DNA of 35,773 nt from DTJG01 sp964532995 (lineage in GTDB: Bacteria; Ratteibacteria; UBA8468; B48-G9; DTJG01), in assembly GCA_964532995.1 (NCBI GenBank), contig CAZHJN010000020.1, positions 1 through 35,773 on the forward strand, written 5' to 3'. The notes under the pieces are model-generated. The model saw nothing but the letters and a program-made list of their open reading frames with translations. It ran no database searches and was not told the DNA's origin. Both the position numbers and the translations under genes were made by a program. This document shows positions 26,977-34,736 of this stretch, piece by piece; the first letter of the stretch is position 1; each line of letters starts with the position of its first letter.

Positions 26977-28872
26977 TTAAATTAATTCCGGCATCGGAAA
27001 AACAGATTTTGACCTGATTAGTTTTTTGGATACATCCAGTCTTTCAATCCTGAAATAGATTCCCCATGCCCTGCATTTATTTGAGCCAAGCGCAATTAAA
27101 ATCCTGTGCTCACCAGGTTCTACATTGAATCTTACAATGGATCTGTCTTCCCAGGCAGGATTTACTCCTTCAGGGTCATGGAAAATCTCTTTTTCATCAA
27201 TCCACAGTTTTACCGGTCCATCATAACCAAGACATGCCGCAAGTTTCATCTGTTCGGGAATTTTCATTTTCTTTGAAAACCAGATGATGAAATCCTTTCC
27301 CTTAAATTCCTCCATTTTTTTATGCAGATCACAGAATCTTGTTTCAAATTTTATCGTCTTCCAGTTCAATCCAGCTGAATGCTCGGCTTTCAGACCATTT
27401 AATTTTGCATCAGTTCCTGCAGGAATCTCAACTGGAAAACTGATATCCCACTCAGTCACCATCTCTGTCAGAGCTCTGAATTTTCCAAGTAATACAGGTC
27501 CAAAAACAGGAATAAGTCTACCATGTTTGTCCTTGATATTGCAGTACGGATCTGTTCCGTAGCCATGATATAGAGATTTCCCCTCAATGCCTGACATGGA
27601 GAGATTGGTTTTCAGAATAACCGTGTTTCCTTTAACCTCAGTATCATAGATAAATGCTCCTGGCACAGGATCTCCAATACTGAAACCCGCAGGTCTTATC
27701 CCATCAGGAACAGAAAGCGATTCTGCCACATTATCAAATTTAAGCGTTATATGGACATAATTGTTTGGTGGTACAGATTTCATCTCAATGCTTTTCTCAT
27801 CAAGCTGTATCGGAGGAAGTCCTGCCTTTTTACCATTCATAACCACATACATTGCGTACGCAAGCCTTTTACCCAAAACAGCCTGATCTTTTCCACTGAT
27901 GTGGATGGAATCATCAAGAGAAAGGTCAACAGCCGGTACAACTGAAAAATTTTTTATTTTCTTAAGAAGCCTGTACTGCTGATCCTGAATAGAATTCCAG
28001 TATTCTGCCTGAAAAAATGTATTTATCAATCTACCGAGCTGAACAGCAACAAAAGGAAGATTTTTGTTTTTCAAATCCTTTCTGAATGAAAAGACAAGTT
28101 TTTTCATGTTTTCAGAATAGATCGGGCAGGATTCTGCCTGTGCATCTGACTCACCCTGATACCATATAATTCCTGAAATCTTACCACCATTTTTCTTAAC
28201 TCTTCTCAGAGTGGCACCATACAATGATTTTCCGCCAAGACCTTTTAATGATGGACTCCATTGTTTCATACTGGTTCCACCGTGCGCACAGGCAATAATA
28301 CCCTGTGGTATACCTGTCAGCCTGAACATTTCCTGAGCAAAAGCAACAGCCGGTCCTGTTCCAATGATGGGCTTTGCTCTTTTTTCTCTGACAACCCCAA
28401 GGTCCACATGGACATCATCAACACACTGCCAGAGGTTATGTATGGGGTCTTTTGCGATGGCCCACCTGTCATCCATGTAAAAAGCCCTTACCATGGGATG
28501 CGGTTTTGCAGCATCTTTAAGAAGACCGCGTCCCTGCATATTTGACTGACCTGCAGCAACCCAGACATATCCTGCCAGGACATTTTTTATGGTTTTATTT
28601 TCATAAGTGCTTCCATCCTTTCCTCTGACGGAAATATCAAAATTGTATGGTCCGCCTGCCTTCAATCCTTTAATTTTTCCGGAAAATGCACCATTTTTCG
28701 CTTCGCCCGCACAGACGCTGGCAAATCCGGTTAAAGGAATACCTTTTGAATTTTTGACTGTCAGAATAACTTTACCGCTTGCAGAGCATTTTCCTGAAAA
28801 CTGGCAATCAGCCAAACCACTATCATTCACCTGAAGAACCATATTATCAAATAAACCTGTTTCTATTTTCAT
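26977..28872 (-). CDS. Sialate O-acetylesterase-like SGNH enzyme (SASA family)
   Basis: This protein of ~631 residues has an N-terminal beta domain with DNMVLQ, then an SGNH hydrolase domain with nucleophile Ser112 (numbered from the first ATG) in AAGQSNMQG, HGGTSMKQW, WYQGESDA and the Asp/His block DDSIHIS. These are the blocks of sialate O-acetylesterase and related acetyl-xylan-type esterases, which remove acetyl groups from sugars. A C-terminal beta-sandwich (~480-630) may bind glycan. No signal peptide is seen. The ribosome site GGAG is two bases before ATG-28878 but eight before ATG-28872; I prefer 28872. It follows the GH42-like gene by 19 bases. Confidence 0.8.
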   Translation of the reverse strand: MKIETGLFDNMVLQVNDSGLADCQFSGKCSASGKVILTVKNSKGIPLTGFASVCAGEAKNGAFSGKIKGLKAGGPYNFDISVRGKDGSTYENKTIKNVLAGYVWVAAGQSNMQGRGLLKDAAKPHPMVRAFYMDDRWAIAKDPIHNLWQCVDDVHVDLGVVREKRAKPIIGTGPAVAFAQEMFRLTGIPQGIIACAHGGTSMKQWSPSLKGLGGKSLYGATLRRVKKNGGKISGIIWYQGESDAQAESCPIYSENMKKLVFSFRKDLKNKNLPFVAVQLGRLINTFFQAEYWNSIQDQQYRLLKKIKNFSVVPAVDLSLDDSIHISGKDQAVLGKRLAYAMYVVMNGKKAGLPPIQLDEKSIEMKSVPPNNYVHITLKFDNVAESLSVPDGIRPAGFSIGDPVPGAFIYDTEVKGNTVILKTNLSMSGIEGKSLYHGYGTDPYCNIKDKHGRLIPVFGPVLLGKFRALTEMVTEWDISFPVEIPAGTDAKLNGLKAEHSAGLNWKTIKFETRFCDLHKKMEEFKGKDFIIWFSKKMKIPEQMKLAACLGYDGPVKLWIDEKEIFHDPEGVNPAWEDRSIVRFNVEPGEHRILIALGSNKCRAWGIYFRIERLDVSKKLIRSKSVFPMPELI

Positions 28873-28891
28873 TTTCATTTCTCCTTTTTTA

Positions 28892-31456
28892 TCACTTTCT
28901 CAACAGAAGTACATCAACATCTTTAAGGGGAATCTCGCAGAAAACCTTTCCTTTTTCATAAACAAAAGGAATTTTTCCGATTGAAACACTTTCAAGTTCC
29001 CTGATTTTCTGCAGACATTGAATCTCAATTTTAATTTTTTCTTTTTCCTGGCCTGACCAGTTTAAAACCGTAATTGCAATACCTTTCTCTGACACAAGCG
29101 GTATTGCCTCTATCATCGGTTCGCTCACCAGAACCATTTTATTAATGGCTGCCTTTTCAACAGGGTATAAAATCAGGTCTCTTATTTCCTTTGAAAATCC
29201 GCACGGCAAATTATTATAACCGGTTTTTCCTGATTCTATCTGAGAAAGAAAATACGAACATCCAGGATAGAAAGTAAAGTGCAGTATTCCACCTTTTCCT
29301 GCTGGAGTAAACACTGCTGCCGGACTTTCATCTGGAAAAGTGGCAATAATCTCTGCATTTTTCTTACTTGAAACAATTTTCCCTTTTGACCAGGCAGCTT
29401 TGAAAGAATATTGCTTTGTTTTTATTTCATCCACTTGAGAATCCTTCCATTTATTCCAGGAAACTATTGTTCTTGGATGAGCGTTTTCATCTATTTTCAT
29501 CCCTGCCCACAAATAAAAACTGTTTGAAGGCTCATCGTATCTATCCGCAGTTATTGCGGCAAAAGTCGTTACCAGAATTCCTCCTGCTTCTATCCACCTC
29601 TGCAATGTTTTAACACATTCAGAAGGAAGGTTTGGTGCCGTGATATACAATACTTTATAGTTTGCCATCATTTTGGAATCTAAAATATCAGTTTCATCAA
29701 CAAAATCAACCGGAATATTCTGATGCATCAGAGCAAGATATAAATTGTAAACTTCAGCCATATAGGTGGTTGTTGCATTGTTCTGATTTACATTTGTTGC
29801 ATCCACAATGCCTGAAGCAATCTCCATCTCTTTCTGATCCCAAACAAGACTGCTCTGAGGTGTCAATATTGCAACCTGTGGAACAGGAGAAGTTCCAGGA
29901 AACATCAGGTCTTCTGCTTTAGCAGCCATTGTTGCTGCTCTCATTGTTCCTTTGATGGCTTTAGGGTTTTCAGACCAGCAATTGCCAGGAAAATTGTATT
30001 CAGGACCAAAGACATAAAACTTGATAATTTTACCACCATGACCAAAAATTGACATCATCTTCTGTGTGACACCTTCACCGGCAGTCCTTCCTATAACATA
30101 ACCACCAAAATGAACATTGCTTTTTCTTGCAGCGCTTTTCATTTTGCTGCAATAAAATGACCATTGATACGCAAGATTGTCTCCAAACCAGTCCTCTGTC
30201 CAGATACAGTTTGAGCCTCTTGCCCTGCCAAATTCAAGCCAGTCATGACTTCCCATCGCAGCATCCGGACTTTTTTTGTCAGGATTGTGAGCAAATGGAC
30301 CTGGAAAATAAAATCTTCCTGCAAAAAAGTTCCAGTTTACTGTTATCGGCATATCAGGGTGAAAGGCTTCTTCAAGGGCTCCTGTTACCCTTGCAAAATA
30401 CCGGTGAGAAACATCCGCAATGAATCTTGTTGACCAGTAATAAAGTTTTCTTAATGGCAATTCCTTATTTGCAACACTTCTTCCAACGGGCAATACCTTA
30501 TCCCACTCCCAGGATTGATAACCAAAATCACGAGGAGTCAGCCCCTGCTTCTTAAGGTATGCATGAAATCTTTCCAGATTTTCGGGATTTTCAATGATGG
30601 GCTTAAAAACAGATGGAAAATACCATCCCGGTTCATCAGAAAGAGCAAAATGAGCAATGTCCCTCAAATCATATCCTGCCTTTTTATAAGTTTCGGCTAT
30701 ATTTTCAGCCCACTGTTTCACAGCGGTTTGAGATGTTGTTTTTTCGTCAAAATCGAATGCATAACCGGGTGGATTATAAACGGCATAAGCGATCTTTTTT
30801 ATTTCTGTTTTAAGCAATAACTGTCTTAGAGCAGAATCTGCGGGCATCAAAAAGCAGTTAAATCCAAGTTTCGCAAGATTATCAAGGCCATCCTTCCAGT
30901 TATAATAATCACCATCTCCACCTATAAACCTATCAACTATTACAAGTTTTTCAGGCCTTTTAATCTCACCTATTTCTTTTATAGCCTCATCAATATGCTT
31001 CCAGTATTTTTGATTATACTGAGCCATTGAAGCCATTTTTACTACCTTGTCCTGCTCCCACTGGATTATTCCGATGTTTCCACCGTGCCCGAAAGACAGG
31101 CATTCTGATGAATACTTATTTCCATCAACATCAAATTCAAGAAAAACCTTTGTATCAGGTTCTGCGGGAGAAACACCTATTTGTATAACAAGAGGATATC
31201 TTCTTATGTAGAGATTTGGATAGAGTTTCTCTATTGCAACAATACCATCTGAAGAAACATTCTGCCACTCGCTCCACTTTTCAGGTTCAATTCTGAAATT
31301 GATCTTTGCAGCGCTCAAATAAACATTGAAACTTGTTGTTTTAGATGATTCAGGCGGTTTGATGAACACCCTGAATGAAAATGGTTTTCCATAGGAAAAA
31401 CAAAGATTTGAAAATATCAAACAGGAAAAACACATCAAAAAAATTCTTTTGATCAT
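28892..31456 (-). CDS. Exported GH42-like glycosidase
   Basis: This 854-residue protein has a signal peptide (to about residue 21). A beta domain (~25-125) precedes a TIM barrel with DEPGWYF (274-280; candidate E275) and WTEDWFGD (419-426; candidate E421). A Rossmann-like domain follows, with LYITAPNL in common with the fusion protein, and the protein ends in a short beta domain. It is homologous over most of its length to the C-terminal half of the 1539-residue fusion at 9530-14149, including AVYNPP, GPD/PDAAMG and HGGKII/HGAKAI blocks. It resembles beta-galactosidase-type GH42 enzymes, but the specificity is unknown. Its ATG overlaps the upstream Thi4 stop (ATGA, 31453-31456), with GGAGGT in front. 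Confidence 0.75.
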   Translation of the reverse strand: MIKRIFLMCFSCLIFSNLCFSYGKPFSFRVFIKPPESSKTTSFNVYLSAAKINFRIEPEKWSEWQNVSSDGIVAIEKLYPNLYIRRYPLVIQIGVSPAEPDTKVFLEFDVDGNKYSSECLSFGHGGNIGIIQWEQDKVVKMASMAQYNQKYWKHIDEAIKEIGEIKRPEKLVIVDRFIGGDGDYYNWKDGLDNLAKLGFNCFLMPADSALRQLLLKTEIKKIAYAVYNPPGYAFDFDEKTTSQTAVKQWAENIAETYKKAGYDLRDIAHFALSDEPGWYFPSVFKPIIENPENLERFHAYLKKQGLTPRDFGYQSWEWDKVLPVGRSVANKELPLRKLYYWSTRFIADVSHRYFARVTGALEEAFHPDMPITVNWNFFAGRFYFPGPFAHNPDKKSPDAAMGSHDWLEFGRARGSNCIWTEDWFGDNLAYQWSFYCSKMKSAARKSNVHFGGYVIGRTAGEGVTQKMMSIFGHGGKIIKFYVFGPEYNFPGNCWSENPKAIKGTMRAATMAAKAEDLMFPGTSPVPQVAILTPQSSLVWDQKEMEIASGIVDATNVNQNNATTTYMAEVYNLYLALMHQNIPVDFVDETDILDSKMMANYKVLYITAPNLPSECVKTLQRWIEAGGILVTTFAAITADRYDEPSNSFYLWAGMKIDENAHPRTIVSWNKWKDSQVDEIKTKQYSFKAAWSKGKIVSSKKNAEIIATFPDESPAAVFTPAGKGGILHFTFYPGCSYFLSQIESGKTGYNNLPCGFSKEIRDLILYPVEKAAINKMVLVSEPMIEAIPLVSEKGIAITVLNWSGQEKEKIKIEIQCLQKIRELESVSIGKIPFVYEKGKVFCEIPLKDVDVLLLRK

Positions 31457-32229
31457 TTTTCTACCTCCAGTTTCTCTCTTATCAGTTCAGCTGCTCTTTC
31501 TCCTGAAAGAAACATACCGCCAAAGATTGCTCCCATCCTCGGTGAACCAAAAACAGCATTCGCAGCCATTCCGCAAACAAAAAGGCCAGGATAAACCTCT
31601 TTTGTGTTTTTTATCAAATCCTTTTCTCCCATCTCTGCCCACATTGATTTTTCACCTGCAACAATCCCATCGGATGTTAAAAGTTTACCTACCTTTCTTT
31701 CAACAATCCTGCACACCTCAGCATCATGTCCTGTTGCATCAACAACAAATTTTGCCTTTATTGAAAGAGGATCAACATGAAGTTTTGACCAAAAAACTGA
31801 ACTCCAGTTAATAACAATACCGCAGATTTTTCCTTCTCTTACAACAACATCCTCAACACTCATAAGATTGAAAATCCTTGCACCCGATTTTATCGCCTTA
31901 TAGCAGAGTGCTGATATTGTTTCTATGGAACTTGCGACATAAAGTTCGTCATTGTACTTTTTCACAGTAATGCCCAGTTCTTCAAAAATCCCCAGTATTT
32001 CTTTCTGGATAACAATACTGTTGAACATCATCCCACCACCAGGCATTCCACCACCTGCGCGAAGATGCCTTTCAAACACAGCAACCTTATGACCATTCTT
32101 CGCAAGAACATACGCACACATCAAGCCTGATGGTCCAGCACCAACAATGGCAACATCAAGATCAAGACTGTCAATCAAATTTTTTGTAAAATCCTCTATG
32201 ATTGCCCTTGAAATATCAATCTCATCCAT
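31453..32229 (-). CDS. thi4: Thi4-family thiazole synthase, His (non-suicide) type
   Basis: This 258-residue protein has VAIVGAGPSGL (26-36; dinucleotide binding), FERHLRAGGGMPGGGM (52-67), VVDATGHDAEV (162-172) and PRMGAIFGGM (230-239), all Thi4/thiazole-synthase signatures. It would make the thiazole of thiamine from NAD and glycine. Where yeast Thi4 has the sulfur-donating Cys205, this protein has His151 in KLHVDPL, as in archaeal enzymes that use free sulfide and turn over many times. A related archaeal branch makes ribulose-1,5-bisphosphate from ribose-1,5-bisphosphate, so that role must be kept in mind. The start is ATG-32229; an in-frame longer form from 32355 lies inside the neighbouring DUF4838 gene and is rejected. 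Its presence in a glycan operon is odd. Confidence 0.8.
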   Translation of the reverse strand: MDEIDISRAIIEDFTKNLIDSLDLDVAIVGAGPSGLMCAYVLAKNGHKVAVFERHLRAGGGMPGGGMMFNSIVIQKEILGIFEELGITVKKYNDELYVASSIETISALCYKAIKSGARIFNLMSVEDVVVREGKICGIVINWSSVFWSKLHVDPLSIKAKFVVDATGHDAEVCRIVERKVGKLLTSDGIVAGEKSMWAEMGEKDLIKNTKEVYPGLFVCGMAANAVFGSPRMGAIFGGMFLSGERAAELIREKLEVEK

Positions 32230-32233
32230 AGGT

Positions 32234-32239
32234 TCCCCT
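32234..32239 (-). promoter_or_regulatory. Ribosome-binding site fixing the Thi4 start
   Basis: AGGGGA (minus strand, 32239-32234) lies four bases before ATG-32229 and overlaps the stop codon of the upstream gene. This supports 32229 rather than the upstream start at 32355. Confidence 0.6.
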
Positions 32240-34724
32240 ATTTTAAATCTTTCAGAATAATTTCCTCCGGCAGCATAAGTTCCCAGCTGTTTCTTGCAAA
32301 GCAGCTTGGTACAGTCATAAGAACGCATACTCCAGCAGCACGTTGAATCTTCCATATTTTCCCATCTTCATTGCTTTCAACAGGTATACTGAAATAAGCA
32401 GCAGTCCCAGGGAATGAATATACTTTTTTCCCGGAACCATTTAAGACTGTTCCAGGTCCTGTTGCATATCCACCAACAATTTTTGTACCTTTTGGCACAT
32501 AAAATACAAAACTCCATCTACCGCTAAGACGTGGCTGGCTATCAAATGTTGTAAAGATTGTAACAGGGATTCTGTCAACAAATTCTGTCTTTGTCCCTGC
32601 CATTCTGTCAGATATTTCTATCCAGTGCAGTCCGGTATATTTTGTCTTCAAAACAACCATATGCTCATTTTTATCAGGTACCACCTCTGCTTTGTCGACA
32701 TGTGTTGAAAATTCCTGCTCAGCAGGATACAAAAACACATTGACATTCCCTCTATCTCTGTATATGAGACCGCCTGTAATCTTAAGTTTTATCTCTGCTG
32801 GCGTTTTTTCAACCCAGATGTAGAATAGATTTTTGCCCCTTGATGTAAAAACAGGTGAATCTGTGGGAACTTCCTGAGCAAGATTGAGTTTTGTTGCTGG
32901 AATAAACTTTTTGCTGAAAGAAACAGTCTTGAAATCAATCAATTTATTGTTTGCTATTCCATCTTCAACAATCTTTTTTATCTCCTCCTCTGTAAAAGGC
33001 TGTGAACTCTTCCAGATATTTTTCCCTTCAGGGACATTCCATTTTGCCTGGTCAGGAACCACAACACTTTTATCCCTGGCCGGAAGATCTCTGTAAAGAG
33101 CAAGGCTGTGGATCATGCATGTGTCTTTTATCCGATAAGCAAATCTGATAAGTTCCTCAAAAGCTTTCTGGCGATTCTCGCCTTTTTGTGCAGAATATCT
33201 TTTAAATAGTTCAACATATCTTGTGTATAAAACAAGGTCATTTATTCTTGCCTGGATAGCGGGATCCTTAGTCTTTTTCTTTGCCTCATCAAGCGTTCTG
33301 TACATCCTTCCTATTAAATCTTCTGTAAGAAGTGGTCGATTGTCTCTATCAATTAGATTGTAAAATTCCTCCATACTGTTTTTCGCTGCTCCAAACATCT
33401 TCTCAAAAAAATCCTTTTTTAGTTGGTCAACTCTTTTTGTCTCATCAACATCCCACAAGACTCTTGATGCCACATAATAGCCAAGACCATTGGGGCCCCA
33501 GTTATCACTTGATTCCGCTGAAAGGAACCTTGCGCCTTTTTGGTAAAAATCAGCAATACTCTGGGCAAGCGATTTAACCCCTGATGCCTTTGGCGCACCG
33601 GGCAAATCCCTATCCCAGACATTCACACCATAATACTCTCTGATGCCAATGGTTGCTCCCTTTTTTGACCAGCCTTCTATGAGCTGATCAACAGTATAAC
33701 CACCTTTAATAAATGCTGTTGCAACGCTTATAATCACATTTGGATGAACATTTATACCGGGCGGCGGTGAATGATAAGCATATGCATACATTCCCACATA
33801 TTTGTTCTTTCCGAACTTTTTTGTTATTGCTTCTGCAACCTCATTGGCAAGTGTCAGAGCCCTATCCGTTACACTTCCCATCTTTCCGCATTCCTCACAC
33901 TCACACCAGCCACCGCCATCACTCGGTTCCATTGAGATTGAATCAATTTCAGGATTTGCTTCAAAGTATCTTATGGCATAGTCAACAACAAGTTTCCTCA
34001 AACCTGGATTTGAAATACAGAACTTTGAAGATTTTCTCTCTCCATTAACAAGTCCAAGGTATTCAGGGTGTTTTTCAAATTCAGCCTTATTCTTTGAAAT
34101 AATACCACCATAGGCATGACCTGTGTTCAGTATGATACTGCTTACCGCCCTGTTTTTCCTGCACCATTGATGATAAATCTTTGTGTTTTCAGGCCAGCTT
34201 CCATAGCCATACCATATTCTTCTTGCATAATAATCAGGCTTCTCCACCTTGTCGACATTGATAGAAAGATCCTTCCTGTCAGGAATATATTCCCATTTTG
34301 AAGTGGGAAAAAACTGCCTGTATCCCAGTAGATACAGTAAATCCCATACACCATCTTCAACCGCAGTATCAGTGGCTCCTATCACATAAATTCCATTTTT
34401 ATGAGACCTCAAAACACAGAACTCTTTTTTCGTGGCCTCGTTTGAATCGGGTTTTTCTTTTAATTGAATCCCTGGAAAATCATCAAACCTTCCAACTGCT
34501 ATACCTTTTTTTCCATCGCCCGTCACAACCTTAAATTCTGCTCTTGTAATCTTTCCAAGGATTCCTGCAAGATCCTGTGCTGCCTGTTTTGTTCTTTCTG
34601 TTGCGCTTTCGTAAATGACAATATCTGTTAAAGCAACCCTGTTTTTTGCTATCTGAAACTTTTCACCAGCCTGCACCAGGCCTGCTATAAATACTATTGC
34701 TGCAAAAGCCATCATCTTTTTCAT
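32238..34724 (-). CDS. Exported DUF4838 protein with CxCxxC motif (copy 2)
   Basis: This 828-residue protein has a signal peptide (MKKMMAFAAIVFIAGLVQA). An N-terminal alpha/beta domain spans ~25-160. The DUF4838 barrel follows, with EPSDGGGWCECEEC (266-279); C274, C276 and C279 form CxCxxC. ESSDNWGPNGLGYY occurs near 400. A C-terminal beta region follows. It is a paralogue of the 19076-21619 protein, sharing block order and motifs. The first ATG of the open frame (34736) is 12 bases upstream, but GGGAG (34730-34734) is placed five bases before ATG-34724, so that start is chosen. It lies between the nucleotide-sugar dehydrogenase and Thi4. It is probably an extracytoplasmic glycan enzyme. Confidence 0.8.
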   Translation of the reverse strand: MKKMMAFAAIVFIAGLVQAGEKFQIAKNRVALTDIVIYESATERTKQAAQDLAGILGKITRAEFKVVTGDGKKGIAVGRFDDFPGIQLKEKPDSNEATKKEFCVLRSHKNGIYVIGATDTAVEDGVWDLLYLLGYRQFFPTSKWEYIPDRKDLSINVDKVEKPDYYARRIWYGYGSWPENTKIYHQWCRKNRAVSSIILNTGHAYGGIISKNKAEFEKHPEYLGLVNGERKSSKFCISNPGLRKLVVDYAIRYFEANPEIDSISMEPSDGGGWCECEECGKMGSVTDRALTLANEVAEAITKKFGKNKYVGMYAYAYHSPPPGINVHPNVIISVATAFIKGGYTVDQLIEGWSKKGATIGIREYYGVNVWDRDLPGAPKASGVKSLAQSIADFYQKGARFLSAESSDNWGPNGLGYYVASRVLWDVDETKRVDQLKKDFFEKMFGAAKNSMEEFYNLIDRDNRPLLTEDLIGRMYRTLDEAKKKTKDPAIQARINDLVLYTRYVELFKRYSAQKGENRQKAFEELIRFAYRIKDTCMIHSLALYRDLPARDKSVVVPDQAKWNVPEGKNIWKSSQPFTEEEIKKIVEDGIANNKLIDFKTVSFSKKFIPATKLNLAQEVPTDSPVFTSRGKNLFYIWVEKTPAEIKLKITGGLIYRDRGNVNVFLYPAEQEFSTHVDKAEVVPDKNEHMVVLKTKYTGLHWIEISDRMAGTKTEFVDRIPVTIFTTFDSQPRLSGRWSFVFYVPKGTKIVGGYATGPGTVLNGSGKKVYSFPGTAAYFSIPVESNEDGKIWKIQRAAGVCVLMTVPSCFARNSWELMLPEEIILKDLK

Positions 34725-34729
34725 ATTCA

Positions 34730-34734
34730 CTCCC
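34730..34734 (-). promoter_or_regulatory. Ribosome-binding site fixing the DUF4838 start
   Basis: GGGAG on the minus strand is five bases before ATG-34724. It lies just past the more distal in-frame ATG (34736), which therefore cannot use it. Confidence 0.6.
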
Positions 34735-34736
34735 AT

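Noticed and set aside
32230..32355. N-terminal extension of Thi4 to 32355
   Set aside because: The extra 42 residues overlap the end of the DUF4838 gene, have no family match, and ATG-32229 has a well-placed AGGGGA.
34725..34736. Start of the second DUF4838 gene at ATG-34736
   Set aside because: The GGGAG site lies between this ATG and the one at 34724, so it can only serve the latter; the signal peptide also starts cleanly there.
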